DNA of 64,000 bases from Neobacillus muris (GCF_943193175.1 NZ_CALPDF010000023.1:1-64000); one strand, 5' to 3'. Counted from the stretch's first letter, positions 16,942 to 25,873 are shown. Numbers and translations are program-made. The notes: generated by a model from the sequence alone, not told the origin.

Positions 16942-18099
16942 TTATTTGTGTTGGGCGGCGAGGAAGACTTTTTGTGCTGCGAGTATTCCTGCTCCGGGTT
17001 CAAATGGGCAGGAGAAGTCTTGCAAGCCGGCTTCGATTAAGGAGATGGCTTCTAGGATGTCGGACGGGAAGCAGTAGCCCATGTGCCCAAAACGGAAAAT
17101 TTTGCCCTGCAGGTGTCCGAGCCCTCCGGCAAAGTCGATGTGATATTTATCCTTTAAATGCTTAATAAAGGTTCCTGCCTCCAATCCTTTTGGAGCAAGA
17201 ACTGCGGTAATGGTAGGAGAGGCGAACTCATCACTTGTCAGCAGCCCAATCGACAGCGCCTTCATCGCTTCACGAACCATATTTTTCATCAGTTCATGCC
17301 GGGCAACAGTTTGGGAGATGCCGCCCTCTTCTTCGATCAAATCACATACGGCGGAAAGGCCCATAATCAATGATATCGCAGGGGTGTTCGGCGTCATTCC
17401 TTTTGCTGCCCAATCGCGGTAGCTTAACAAATCTAAGTAATAAGCAGGTTTTTGAATCCCTTCAATCACCTTCCACGCCCGGTCACTGATGCTCAAGAGG
17501 GCAAGTCCTGGCGGGAGCATCATGGCTTTCTGGGATCCCGTTACTAGTATATCAATGCCCCAGGCATCCATTTCAGCAGGGGCACCGCCGATACAGCTGA
17601 CGCCATCGACGATAAATAACGCATCTGTCTCTGTACGTACCACTTCCGCTAACTTGTCAATCGGGTTGAGAATCCCGGTAGAAGTTTCATTGTAAGTTAC
17701 AAAAACGGCCTTTATATTTGATAACGGTTTGAGGAATTCGCTCAATTCTTCCTCGGTACAAGCCTCTCCCCATGGTTTTTCAAGTTTATGTACATTAAAT
17801 CCATATTTCTCACAGATGGAGACGAAATAATTGCCAAAAGCCCCCACCGTGATTACTACGACTTCTTCTCCGGGAGAAACCGTATTGACAGCAGCTGCTT
17901 CTAAGGCGGCAGTTCCGCCAGATGGCAAAAGCAGGATATCCTGTTTCGTTCCAAAAATCGGTTTCACTCGATTTGTGGTTTCCCGAAATAATTGGACAAA
18001 CTCATCAGTCCGGTGACTAATCATATCCTGACTCATCGCAAGCTGAACTCTTTTAGGGATAGGGGTCGGTCCTGGATGTCTTAAAATATTTGGATACAT
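16942..18099 (-). CDS. PLP-dependent class V aminotransferase (alanine/serine--glyoxylate type)
   Basis: 385 aa. Fold-type I class V enzyme: N-terminal ILRHPGPTPIPKRVQLAM, DILLLPSGGTAALEAAAVN (cofactor phosphate), FVTYNETSTGILNPIDKL, DGVSCIGGAPAEMDAWGIDILVTGSQKAMMLPPGLALL with the Schiff-base Lys in GSQKA (~195), and a substrate Arg near KIFRFGHMGYC. It resembles alanine-glyoxylate/serine-pyruvate aminotransferases and the PucG branch; the exact donor is not certain. ATG 18099 follows GGAGGA; the 16-codon upstream extension is AT-rich and not credible. Monocistronic. Confidence 0.85.
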   Translation of the reverse strand: MYPNILRHPGPTPIPKRVQLAMSQDMISHRTDEFVQLFRETTNRVKPIFGTKQDILLLPSGGTAALEAAAVNTVSPGEEVVVITVGAFGNYFVSICEKYGFNVHKLEKPWGEACTEEELSEFLKPLSNIKAVFVTYNETSTGILNPIDKLAEVVRTETDALFIVDGVSCIGGAPAEMDAWGIDILVTGSQKAMMLPPGLALLSISDRAWKVIEGIQKPAYYLDLLSYRDWAAKGMTPNTPAISLIMGLSAVCDLIEEEGGISQTVARHELMKNMVREAMKALSIGLLTSDEFASPTITAVLAPKGLEAGTFIKHLKDKYHIDFAGGLGHLQGKIFRFGHMGYCFPSDILEAISLIEAGLQDFSCPFEPGAGILAAQKVFLAAQHK

Positions 18100-18302
18100 A
18101 CAGATTCCTCCATTATGAAAATATAAAAAAATAAGAAAATTTTCCAATTTCCAGTTAATTATATCAAAATTATCTCCAAAAATCCTTCAATAGTAAAGAA
18201 TATCGAAGGAGCTGTCTGGTGAAACTTCAAATTCGTTCTCCTGCCAGCCAATCTCTTTTTCTCTTTTAAAATTCTATAAAAATGGGAAGAAAAGAGGTCT
18301 AT

Positions 18303-19118
18303 CTATATAAATGTAAGTAAAATCTCAAATAGAATAAGAATCACGATAATCCATTCAACGAACAGCCCGCGGATTGAATGGCTGATCGTCGAAAAACCGT
18401 CCATGATGTTATACAAGATCTCTGTTTTGCTCTTCAAGATTTTATATCGGTCATTTAATTCAAAAAACTCGGTCATCCGGTCATAAAATTCATTGGCGTT
18501 GCTGCTGGTCCAAGTAATGTCTGGTTTGTCCAAAATCATAATATAGGCAAGCGTGTTATATTCATGACGGACGATTTTGGCGGTTGTCCTTGCTAGTTCT
18601 TTGTTGCCAATCCTTAGTTTGCCCTTCTCTAGCCGGTCAATCATCGTTTCGAGCTTGTCATGAATTTTCCCCAGCTGTTCCTCCGTTTTTTCCAAGGCAA
18701 CCGATTTTGCCAGCACGGTTGATATCAATTCTGGATAAAAATTTTCATATTCAGGTACAACGACAAATTCATCAGCCAGTTCTACATGGTTAGATTCACT
18801 AATATGAAGGCTGTAATCATCGGTATACTTGTCTTTATTTTTAAGATCGATGTCCGGTTCGAAGGTTTGCAGGAATTTTAAAATGTTCATCATCTCTTCT
18901 GGATGGGATAGATTAATAAAAACTATACTGCCAAACGAAAAAACAAGGACACCTTGGGAATCGTCAATGGAATTAACCAAGATCGATTCCAGAATAGCTC
19001 CTTTCAGGATTAAGGGCTGTTCCCAGGTGAATTTTTTGGGTATTCCACAGTGCAGGGCAATCTTGTTTAAATCTATTTCGTTTGTTAGGGCAAATGCTTT
19101 AAAAGTAATAGCGTTCAT
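18303..19118 (-). CDS. RMD1/DUF155 family membrane-anchored protein
   Basis: 271 aa. The central SQGVLVFSFGSIVFINLSHPEEM block (~55-76), the long helical middle (EKTEEQLGKIHDKLETMIDRLEKGK) and the end FFELNDRYKILKSKTEILYNIMDGFSTISHSIRGLFVEW followed by one C-terminal TM segment are typical of the RMD1/SIF2 (DUF155) family known from yeast and from scattered bacteria. The molecular function is unknown; eukaryotic members act at mitochondria. It reads in the same direction as the flanking aminotransferase and SleB genes but is separated by 30-200 bases. Confidence 0.78.
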   Translation of the reverse strand: MNAITFKAFALTNEIDLNKIALHCGIPKKFTWEQPLILKGAILESILVNSIDDSQGVLVFSFGSIVFINLSHPEEMMNILKFLQTFEPDIDLKNKDKYTDDYSLHISESNHVELADEFVVVPEYENFYPELISTVLAKSVALEKTEEQLGKIHDKLETMIDRLEKGKLRIGNKELARTTAKIVRHEYNTLAYIMILDKPDITWTSSNANEFYDRMTEFFELNDRYKILKSKTEILYNIMDGFSTISHSIRGLFVEWIIVILILFEILLTFI

Positions 19119-19149
19119 CTTCTCACTCTTTCCAGCCTATTAATAGATT

Positions 19150-19776
19150 CTATTTTTTAAAAACATGATTTCCAATCGCTAATGTGGTTGTTCTTGAATC
19201 AAGCCAGCGGCTGGCGGCTGTATCTGGATTATAGAAATAGAGAGAATCCCCAGACAAATGGCCGTTTCCGATTAATGCTTCAGATACTGCTTCAATCGAA
19301 TCCCGATCAGCCGGCTTATTGATTTGCCCGTTCTGAACGGGCTGGAATTGCCCCTTTTGATAGATGACACCTCTAATGGTATCAGGGAAGGCAGGGCTTT
19401 TCACTCGGTTAAGGACAACATCAGCAACAGCCACTTTTCCTTCGAATGGCTCACCTTGTGCCTCTGCTCGGACCAATCTTGCCAAAAGATCGATTTCATA
19501 GCTGGAGTACTCCCTGGATACTAACGGTTTGGCAGCCGTGTCTGCCTTATCGCTCTCAACCGCCATCAAATGATTCGTATGAATAGTTTCACCTGTATAT
19601 ATTATATCAAGATTTTGTACCTGCGGGTTAAGCTTTTCCAATTCTTGTAATGACAGTCCGTTTTCTCTTGCAATTTTGGACATGGTGTCACCGCTTTTTA
19701 CTGTATAAGCAAACGTTGGTGATGCAAATAAGAGCGAAGCTGCCAGTGTTAGGACTGAAATTAGTTTTTTCATCAT
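19150..19776 (-). CDS. LysM-containing SleB/CwlJ-type cell-wall hydrolase
   Basis: 208 aa, secreted. Signal peptide KKLISVLTLAASLLFASPTFA, then one LysM domain (YTVKSGDTMSKIARENGLSLQELEKLNP, ~24-67), a short linker, and a Hydrolase_2 domain (LLARLVRAEAQGEPFEGKVAVADVVLNRV; catalytic Glu in RAEAQGE). It matches B. subtilis YkvT-type architecture; related SleB/CwlJ enzymes are spore-cortex lytic transglycosylases, but a vegetative envelope role is equally possible. AGGAGG lies just before the tandem ATG ATG; either may be used. Confidence 0.86.
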   Translation of the reverse strand: MMKKLISVLTLAASLLFASPTFAYTVKSGDTMSKIARENGLSLQELEKLNPQVQNLDIIYTGETIHTNHLMAVESDKADTAAKPLVSREYSSYEIDLLARLVRAEAQGEPFEGKVAVADVVLNRVKSPAFPDTIRGVIYQKGQFQPVQNGQINKPADRDSIEAVSEALIGNGHLSGDSLYFYNPDTAASRWLDSRTTTLAIGNHVFKK

Positions 19777-19927
19777 TTTTCCTCCTAGTAAATTGATATG
19801 ATTCTCTTATTAGTTTCTATTACTATGAAAAAGAACAATATTTTAGTATTACAATTCCATGACATAGAATAGGGCCAATTGTTTTTAATAGGATAAAAAG
19901 TGGAAATTTCCAAGACCACTACTAGCT

Positions 19928-19977
19928 GCAAAGGCTCACACTTTACTTGTTTGACAGGAAAAAGTGTGACCTTTTGC
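19928..19977 (+). terminator. Long hairpin upstream of the LiaI/PspA-like operon
   Basis: TGCAAAGGCTCACACTTT pairs with AAAGTGTGACCTTTTGC (one bulge) over a 17-base loop. It lies between divergent genes, so it is either a stray terminator or a leader element; the distinction cannot be made here. Confidence 0.5.
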
Positions 19978-20106
19978 TTTGGACCCGGGGTTCCCTAAGT
20001 CTTAAGTCCGATAGAAAAATCAAGCTCCAGCGCAATTATCGAAAACCAAAAAACAGGATAAGATGGATTCATGATAAACAAATCAGCTTTGAAGGAGGAA
20101 AATATC

Positions 20107-20454
20107 ATGAAAAAATTTGGCTTACTTTTAGCGGGAGGGGCTGCCGCCATCATCTTCTTGGCAACCCTTGTCCCAATGGCAGGCTTGCTAATCAGCCTGG
20201 CTGTCCTGTATTTCATCTATAAGCAATTTTTAAAAACGGAATCCACAGGCTGGAAAGTGGCGTTAATCATACTTGGATTAGTTGTCTTGTCAGGGGCCAT
20301 CAGCCATATCCCAGCGCTGATTGGAGTAGGAGCGGCATATGTGCTTTATCTGGTCTATAAAAATTGGAACACCGGCAGTAAAAAATCAGTGAAAGTGGAA
20401 AATGACCCATTTGCCAATTTTGAAAAACAATGGAATGAATTAAACAAATTTTAA
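20107..20454 (+). CDS. LiaI-like small membrane protein, partner of PspA/LiaH
   Basis: 115 aa: hydrophobic segments at ~5-22, 26-40, 51-70 and 72-90, then a charged tail ending NFEKQWNELNKF, which resembles the FDDEWEEF end of B. subtilis LiaI. In bacilli LiaI anchors the PspA-like protein LiaH to the membrane under envelope stress. ATG 20107 follows GAAGGAGGAAAATATC; the longer frame is not needed. It is 20 bp from the PspA-like gene and clearly co-transcribed. Assignment rests on size, topology, tail and neighbour. Confidence 0.72.
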   Translation: MKKFGLLLAGGAAAIIFLATLVPMAGLLISLAVLYFIYKQFLKTESTGWKVALIILGLVVLSGAISHIPALIGVGAAYVLYLVYKNWNTGSKKSVKVENDPFANFEKQWNELNKF

Positions 20455-20474
20455 TAGCAGAGGAGAATAGGAAC

Positions 20475-21137
20475 ATGACAAACTTATTTTCAAGGATGAA
20501 AGATGTCATTATGGCAGATTTGAATGAGGCTCTGAATCAAAAAGAAAAGCAAGATCCCATTGCTTTGTTGAATCAATATCTCCGTCAGTGCGAGCAGGAA
20601 ACGAAGAAGGTTGGAAAGCTTGTGGAACGTCAGGCACGTTTGAAAGAGGAGTTCACGAAAGAATATGCGCTGGCAGTTGAATTGGCAGAAAAGAGGCAGC
20701 ACCAAGCGGAAATTGCCTCGAAAGCGGGAGAGACAGAGCTTTTCGAGTTTGCTTCGAATGAGCAGCAGCTGTTCGCTGAACGTGCCAGCCGCATAAAGGA
20801 AGCACTTGGCCAAGCTGCCGAGCAGTTGAGTGACTTAGAAAGAAAGCATGGAGACATGAAGCAAAAGCTTAAGGATATGCAGCTGCGAAGAATGGAATTA
20901 ATGGGGCGGGAAAATGTGGCACGGGCCAATCTGCGAATCAACCAAATGACTGAATCCCAGGAGTTTACTGACAGCCAGCCTTATTCAAAGTTTAAAGACA
21001 TTGAAAACTACCTAGACCGCCTTGAACAAAAAATAACGAATTCGTTTCATCAAAGCACTATAGATGAAAGGATTGCAAAAATAGAAAAAGAAATACAAAA
21101 TAGCGATCAAGATTCGTTGAATTTAACAAAGGAATAA
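20475..21137 (+). CDS. PspA/IM30 (LiaH-like) envelope-stress protein
   Basis: 220 aa, almost entirely alpha-helical coiled coil. The N-terminus LFSRMKDVIMADLNEALNQ and the block DPIALLNQYLRQCEQE are characteristic of PspA/IM30/Vipp1 proteins, which oligomerise on the inner membrane and protect it during antibiotic or pore stress. The C-terminal half is rich in Gln/Glu/Lys repeats. GAGGAGAATAGGAAC precedes the ATG. It forms a two-gene operon with the LiaI-like gene; the LiaFSR regulators are not in the window and I could not define a LiaR box. Confidence 0.88.
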   Translation: MTNLFSRMKDVIMADLNEALNQKEKQDPIALLNQYLRQCEQETKKVGKLVERQARLKEEFTKEYALAVELAEKRQHQAEIASKAGETELFEFASNEQQLFAERASRIKEALGQAAEQLSDLERKHGDMKQKLKDMQLRRMELMGRENVARANLRINQMTESQEFTDSQPYSKFKDIENYLDRLEQKITNSFHQSTIDERIAKIEKEIQNSDQDSLNLTKE

Positions 21138-21241
21138 TCTGAAACGGGCAGCCATCACAATGGCTGCCTGTGTCCGAATTGATGATATTTTTCCAAAATA
21201 CAGGGTACACTATTCCCATACATGTGAAATGGGGGAATAGG

Positions 21242-21457
21242 ATGGATGTAAATAAGCTGGAGCAGTTAGGTGAAGAATTAAGGTCAGTTGGGCATAAAAG
21301 AAGGCAAATCGTGGAACAAATTGTCCAAGAAGTTAATGAAGGAGATGCAGGAACTTCAAAAGACTTATATATGGAACTGACCAATGTTTCCGATCAAGCC
21401 ATTGAAATTATTGATCGGCAGAAGCAGCTAATCGAAGATGAAATGCAAAAGATGTAG
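21242..21457 (+). CDS. Small conserved-looking protein, unknown
   Basis: 71 aa, acidic and helical (NKLEQLGEELRSVGHKRRQI... DQAIEIIDRQKQLIEDEMQK), no Cys and no membrane segment. GGGGGAATAGG precedes the ATG at 21242. It follows the PspA-like gene by ~100 bp and ends in its own terminator. The amphipathic helices suggest protein-protein contact, but I do not recognise a family. Confidence 0.65.
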   Translation: MDVNKLEQLGEELRSVGHKRRQIVEQIVQEVNEGDAGTSKDLYMELTNVSDQAIEIIDRQKQLIEDEMQKM

Positions 21458-21487
21458 CATGGTGCCCATGCTGCATTTTTGTTTTTC
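21455..21487 (+). terminator. Rho-independent terminator
   Basis: AGCATGG-TGC-CCATGCT hairpin directly after the TAG stop, followed by GCATTTTTGTTTTT. Confidence 0.82.
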
Positions 21488-21545
21488 GATTATGAAAGAG
21501 AAATCTGGATCATATAATGATGGATAAAACGGTGAGGCGATCAAA

Positions 21546-22317
21546 ATGGAAATAGGAATCTATACCTTAGCCGATATATTCACTGATCCGAATTCTGGTA
21601 AATCATGGCGGGCAGGGGGGCATATACAGAGTCATTCTCATTGTTTGGATATGATAGGACTGACTATGATGAGTTGTTTGAAGAACATTTGGATCTTTTG
21701 TTAAGGGTAAATGCAGAGGAAAAAGTCACCTGGAACGGACATTTCTGAGCTTCTTTAAACAATGCGGAGATTTCACCAAGACCTCAGCAAGATTCTATCC
21801 CATATGGGTGGGGGTTGGCGGAACATTGGAAAGTGCAGCGCGTGCAGGAAGATATGGTGTAGGCCTAGCCTTGGCGATTCTCGGAGGCAGTCCTGCAAGA
21901 TTTAAACCCTTGGCCGATGAATACTATCTAGCTGCCAATCAAGCAGGATATGATAAAAAGGAGTTGAAAGTAACAGTAACTGGTCATGCTTTTATTGGAG
22001 AAACGACACAGAAGGCAAATGAGGAGTTTTTTCCTTATTATGCAAATTATTGGCGATATGTGAACGGGCAGCGGGGATTGGGCACACAAATTTCCAGGAA
22101 GGACTTTGAAATAATGTCTGCGCCAGATACGGCATTATTCGTTGGCAGTCCGCAACAAATGATTGAAAAGATCCTCCAGCAAAATGAGCTATTTGGGCAT
22201 CAGCGATTTATTGCCCAAATGGATATCGGCGGTCTTCCGTTTGAAAAAATAGCGAAAAATATTGAACGGCTGGCAACGGAAGTCGCACCGGTAATCCGCA
22301 GGGAAACGCAAAAATAA
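21546..22317 (+). pseudogene. Decayed LLM-class (luciferase-like) oxidoreductase
   Basis: A start [19 protein letters not shown] (ATG 21546) lies in one frame. At 21605 the frame changes to [17 protein letters not shown], which runs through [12 protein letters not shown] and VTWNGHF into an in-frame TGA at ~21747. From ~21800 a third frame carries IWVGVGGTLESAARAGRYGVGLALAILGGSPARF to the natural C-terminus. The intact relative at 29666 has ~85 codons between the first two blocks, so there is an internal deletion plus frameshifts and a stop. Only the 3' part is still a long open frame. Confidence 0.88.
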
Positions 22318-22360
22318 GATGGATCTGGAGGGGTTAAACCGATTTGCAACTTTATCCCTT

Positions 22361-23782
22361 TTAACCGATAAATAACCCTCCAATAAGATACAAAACAACG
22401 GCAATGATCCCACCGATTGCAGAAAGCTTCAATTTATAACGGGCATAGTCCACTAAAGGCAAATCAAGGATCGACGCAGTCGTTATGGTTGTGTCACCAA
22501 GCGGAGAAGCTAACGCACCGAATGCGCCGCCGGCAAAAACGGCACCAACCGTTAACGGAATTGATGCCCCAGTAGAAACAGCCAATGTTATTCCCAGCGG
22601 CATAAACAACCCCCAAGTTCCCCATGACGAGCCAATAAAGTATCCGACAACAGAACCTAGCAGAAAAATCGTGGCTGGGGCCAGAAACGCCGGCAAGAAC
22701 GTCCCTAATGTGGAACTGATAAAGGCTGAAAAACCAAGGTCCTCTGCAGATAAAGTCAGTGACCAAATGAGAACCAGCAGGCTGACCGCCTCCATCATTT
22801 GGTTCCCCCCATCATAAAAATGGTACAAGATCTCGTTTAAGGGCTGACGCCTTGTGATGTAAAAAACAAACGATATAATTAGGGTGATAAATACAGCCAA
22901 AAGCATGACGAAGGTAGCATCTGCCATTGAAAAAGCTTCAAATAGGGATTCCGCCCCCTTTGTGGCCCCATCCTTCCACAGCAAGCATAAAGATAATCCA
23001 AGCAGCAAAAACACAGGAACAATCAAATGCCATGGCTGTGCATTAACCAAGGACAGCTCTCTTTTTATGCCCATCCGATGGAATTCATGTTCTTCCTCTT
23101 CCATTTGTGCCTGAGCTGTTTTCAAGTTTGGGCGCTTCGTGCGCGTCCAGAAGGTTTGAATGAGCCCAATCAACAGCATCACAATGGCAAAGAAATTAAA
23201 CAAAATACTAAGCAAAAATACTTGATAAGGCGGCATCGCTAAATCGATCCCCCGAGTGCTTGCATCCACTAGCGAAACCATAAATCCGACAAAAGCGGTG
23301 GCGGCTGGCAGCAAGACGATGACAGATTCTGTGGAGATATCCATGGTCAGCCCGACCTTTTGCTTCGGCAGGTTCATTCTTCTGGCAAGCGTTTTGACAA
23401 CCGGTCCAATCATCATGATCCGAAACATCGGCATCATAAACGTAAACGGGAGTGTCAGCCAGATCAGCCCAAGCAGTCCGCGCTCCGTCTTAATTTTTGT
23501 GCCAATCCACTCTGAAAATCCTTTGATCCCTCCAGATATGTTCATCATCCCAACTAGTCCGCCAAATAAATAGAGAAAGGCAATGATTTTCATATTGGAT
23601 TCATTGGACAAGGTGGTAACGATATAGGTGATTGACTGATAAATGCCAGTTATTAAACCTGCTTTAAAAATCAATGCTCCCGCAAGCAGGCCGAAAACAA
23701 GCCCAGGCAATATGGTTTTTAACCATATCGACATCGATATTACGATTAAAAATGGTATAAGGGAAAGCCAAGCATGTTCCAA
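22361..23782 (-). CDS. NhaC-family Na+/H+ antiporter
   Basis: 473 aa with about 11-12 TM segments. Exports Na+ (or swaps it with amino-acid-derived ions, as in malate/lactate or Arg/ornithine relatives) against protons. Recognisable: SIWLKTILPGLVFGLLAGALIF near the N-terminus, LYLFGGLVGMMN, LTMDISTESVIVLLPAATAFVGF, and SSWGTWGLFMPLGITLA with VFAGGAFGALASPLGDTT near the C-terminus, a typical NhaC-type ion-binding region. Start choice: the ORF opens with an ATG at 23800, but the only GGAGG lies inside it, 8 bases before an in-frame TTG at 23782, so TTG is the likely start. Confidence 0.84.
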   Translation of the reverse strand: MEHAWLSLIPFLIVISMSIWLKTILPGLVFGLLAGALIFKAGLITGIYQSITYIVTTLSNESNMKIIAFLYLFGGLVGMMNISGGIKGFSEWIGTKIKTERGLLGLIWLTLPFTFMMPMFRIMMIGPVVKTLARRMNLPKQKVGLTMDISTESVIVLLPAATAFVGFMVSLVDASTRGIDLAMPPYQVFLLSILFNFFAIVMLLIGLIQTFWTRTKRPNLKTAQAQMEEEEHEFHRMGIKRELSLVNAQPWHLIVPVFLLLGLSLCLLWKDGATKGAESLFEAFSMADATFVMLLAVFITLIISFVFYITRRQPLNEILYHFYDGGNQMMEAVSLLVLIWSLTLSAEDLGFSAFISSTLGTFLPAFLAPATIFLLGSVVGYFIGSSWGTWGLFMPLGITLAVSTGASIPLTVGAVFAGGAFGALASPLGDTTITTASILDLPLVDYARYKLKLSAIGGIIAVVLYLIGGLFIG

Positions 23783-23982
23783 AAATTCTTCCTCCAACAT
23801 GTATCACTAATAATTGCGTTAATTAGTATAACCATAGAAGGCAAGGGTTTATTTAAACTTATGGAGAAGATGCTGTAAATGATTCATGGAAAAACGGCTT
23901 TCATTCTTGGAATCTATAAATAAAAAAAGTAGAATGAAAGTTAACGTGTACAGCAGGTTTTTGTAGAAAGGAATGAGAGTTA

Positions 23983-25098
23983 GTGAAAAATATATATCTT
24001 GACTATAATGCCAGCACTCCTTTGGCTCCTGAAGTAGTCGATGCCATGGAGCCGCTGCTGCATGACTTTTACGGAAATCCGTCAGCCCTGCATTGGTCTG
24101 GCAAACCTGTGAAAGAATTGCTGCAAAAGGCAAGGGAACAGGTGGCCGGATTAATTGGCTGCTCCCCCCGGGAAATCATTTTTACCAGCGGCGGCAGTGA
24201 AGCTAATAACCTTGCTTTAAAAGGTTTTTATTTTAAAAATCGCCATAAAGGCAGCCATATCATTACCTCGAAAATTGAACATCCTGCCATTTTGAATCCA
24301 TGCAAGTTCCTTGAACGGCTGGGGGCAAATGTTACATATGTCGGCGTGGACCAGTACGGGAGGGTTTCGCCGGAAGAGCTTGAAAAAGCGATCACCGGCG
24401 AAACCATTTTAATCACCATCATGCATTCTAATAATGAGGTAGGGACGTTACAGCCCATTCAGGAGATTGGTGAAATGGCCAAAAAACATGGGGTTGTCTT
24501 CCATACGGATGGCTCTCAATCCGCAGGCAAGGTTCCAATTGATGTTCAACAATTAAAAGTTGATTTGCTCACGATTGCCGGCCATAAGCTTTATGCGCCA
24601 AAGGGAATCGGTGCCTTGTTTATCCGGGACGGAATTGAATTGGAGCCGCTTATTCATGGAGCGGGGCATGAATTCGGCCTTCGTGCTGGTACGGAAAATA
24701 CACTGCTTGCAGCAGGGCTTGGGAAGGCATGTGAAATGGCCGGAACCCAGTTGGAAAATTCAAGAATCAAAGATTTACGAGATTATTTCTGGCAGCAATT
24801 ACTTGAGCATTTCAGCGGACAGGTCGTGCTGAATGGGCATCCAGAGGAACGGCTGCCGAACACTTTAAATGTCAGCTTTGTCAATCGAATCGGGCAAGAA
24901 CTGTTAGATGCGATACCGAATTTAGCTGCCTCTACGGGTTCTGCCTGTCATGCCGGAAGTATTGAATTATCACCGGTCTTAAAAGAAATGGGAGTCCCCG
25001 TGGAAGTTGGGATGGGAGCAATCCGATTCAGCCTAGGCCGTAACACGGCCAGGGATGAGATTGATCAAGTCATCGCAGCTCTTAAAGAACTTCTGTGA
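23983..25098 (+). CDS. Cysteine desulfurase (NifS/IscS family)
   Basis: 371 aa PLP enzyme that moves sulfur from cysteine to a protein persulfide. Motifs: YLDYNASTPLAPEV, FTSGGSEANNLALKG, MHSNNEVGTLQPIQEI, FHTDGSQSAGKVPIDV, LLTIAGHKLYAPKGIGALF with the Schiff-base Lys, and the catalytic Cys in ASTGSACHAG (~322). GTG start with AAAGGAATGAG upstream. It is a single gene without the usual thiI, mnmA or iscU partner, so the target (Fe-S, tRNA thiolation) is not given by context. Confidence 0.9.
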   Translation: MKNIYLDYNASTPLAPEVVDAMEPLLHDFYGNPSALHWSGKPVKELLQKAREQVAGLIGCSPREIIFTSGGSEANNLALKGFYFKNRHKGSHIITSKIEHPAILNPCKFLERLGANVTYVGVDQYGRVSPEELEKAITGETILITIMHSNNEVGTLQPIQEIGEMAKKHGVVFHTDGSQSAGKVPIDVQQLKVDLLTIAGHKLYAPKGIGALFIRDGIELEPLIHGAGHEFGLRAGTENTLLAAGLGKACEMAGTQLENSRIKDLRDYFWQQLLEHFSGQVVLNGHPEERLPNTLNVSFVNRIGQELLDAIPNLAASTGSACHAGSIELSPVLKEMGVPVEVGMGAIRFSLGRNTARDEIDQVIAALKELL

Positions 25099-25130
25099 AT
25101 CGACGTTAAGACTGTCTATCATTTCCTGTC

Positions 25131-25163
25131 ACTGCACTATATAGTGCAGTAGTTTTTTTTTTT
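25131..25163 (+). terminator. Rho-independent terminator
   Basis: CACTGCACTA / TAGTGCAGT perfect palindrome then eleven T residues, after the cysteine desulfurase. Confidence 0.93.
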
Positions 25164-25169
25164 GAAAGA

Positions 25170-25207
25170 TGTAATATATATTTATAAAAAGTAAAATATA
25201 TATTACA
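25170..25207. promoter_or_regulatory. AT-rich inverted repeat, candidate operator of the XRE-type regulator
   Basis: Two perfect 14-base arms, TGTAATATATATTT and AAATATATATTACA, separated by 10 bp, lie ~50 bp upstream of the regulator start. The position suits autoregulation; binding is inferred. Confidence 0.55.
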
Positions 25208-25258
25208 ATGAAAGAAGAGAGTACTAAGGTGTGGGTGAGTGAAGTGAAGGAAATTACA

Positions 25259-25459
25259 GTGAAGAATAAAGTAAAAATTGCCCGGATTGAAAAAGGAAAA
25301 CTCACTCAAGGTGACCTTGCGAAACGAGTCGGCGTGACCCGGCAGACAATGAATTTAATTGAAGCCCAAAAATACAATCCTACCATTCGTGTATGTTTAC
25401 TAATAAGTAAACAATTGGATTGTCCGGTGGATGAACTGTTTTGGATAGAAGAGGAATAA
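25259..25459 (+). CDS. XRE-family transcriptional regulator (YgzD-like)
   Basis: 66 aa, a single helix-turn-helix (LTQGDLAKRVGVTRQTMNLIEAQKYNPT, ~14-41) with the CPVDELFW end typical of short Cro/XRE regulators that sit in front of small membrane genes. GTG 25259 follows AAGGAAATTACA; the in-frame upstream part has no ribosome site of comparable quality. It is followed at short distance by two small membrane proteins, a common arrangement in bacilli, and probably controls them. Confidence 0.84.
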   Translation: MKNKVKIARIEKGKLTQGDLAKRVGVTRQTMNLIEAQKYNPTIRVCLLISKQLDCPVDELFWIEEE

Positions 25460-25483
25460 GAAAATGAAAGGTGATGAGCCGAT

Positions 25484-25855
25484 ATGCACGTAAATGTTTT
25501 TACGATATTCATCAGTATGATCGTGTGCTTGGCCATTGTGGCTTTGCTGTCAGGATCCGCTCAATGGGGGATTTTGGCAGCCCTAGTGGCTGGGGTTGGC
25601 AGCTTTAAATGGCTGAGAATTAAAAAGCAGGAAGCTGCGGATGAACTTGAATATGACGAAAGAGTCAATCAAAATATCAAAGCCTATTCGTTTCAAACCT
25701 TCTCCATCGCCAATTTGCTTCTCTTGGTGTACCTGTTAATTTCATGGCAAATCCTTAAGGTGCAGACTGTCAATGCAAACTATTTAATCCTATATTTATC
25801 GATCACATTTATCGCCGCATTCTATATTGTGCCTTTCATAGCTAGAAAAAAATAA
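25484..25855 (+). CDS. Small membrane protein (DUF2178/DUF3796-like) in XRE operon
   Basis: 123 aa with four TM segments (two at ~5-45, two at ~72-118) and an acidic cytosolic loop ADELEYDERVNQNIKAYSF, which is typical of the small proteins encoded after XRE regulators of the YgzD type. AAAGGTGATGAGCCGAT precedes the ATG. Function unknown; the linkage to the regulator suggests a stress or envelope role. Confidence 0.72.
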   Translation: MHVNVFTIFISMIVCLAIVALLSGSAQWGILAALVAGVGSFKWLRIKKQEAADELEYDERVNQNIKAYSFQTFSIANLLLLVYLLISWQILKVQTVNANYLILYLSITFIAAFYIVPFIARKK

Positions 25856-25873
25856 CCGAGAGGGTGAAGTACA

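Noticed and set aside
19980-20060. LiaR-type operator before the LiaI/PspA-like operon
   Set aside because: A CTTAAGTCCGATAG stretch is suggestive but I could not match it to a reliable consensus.
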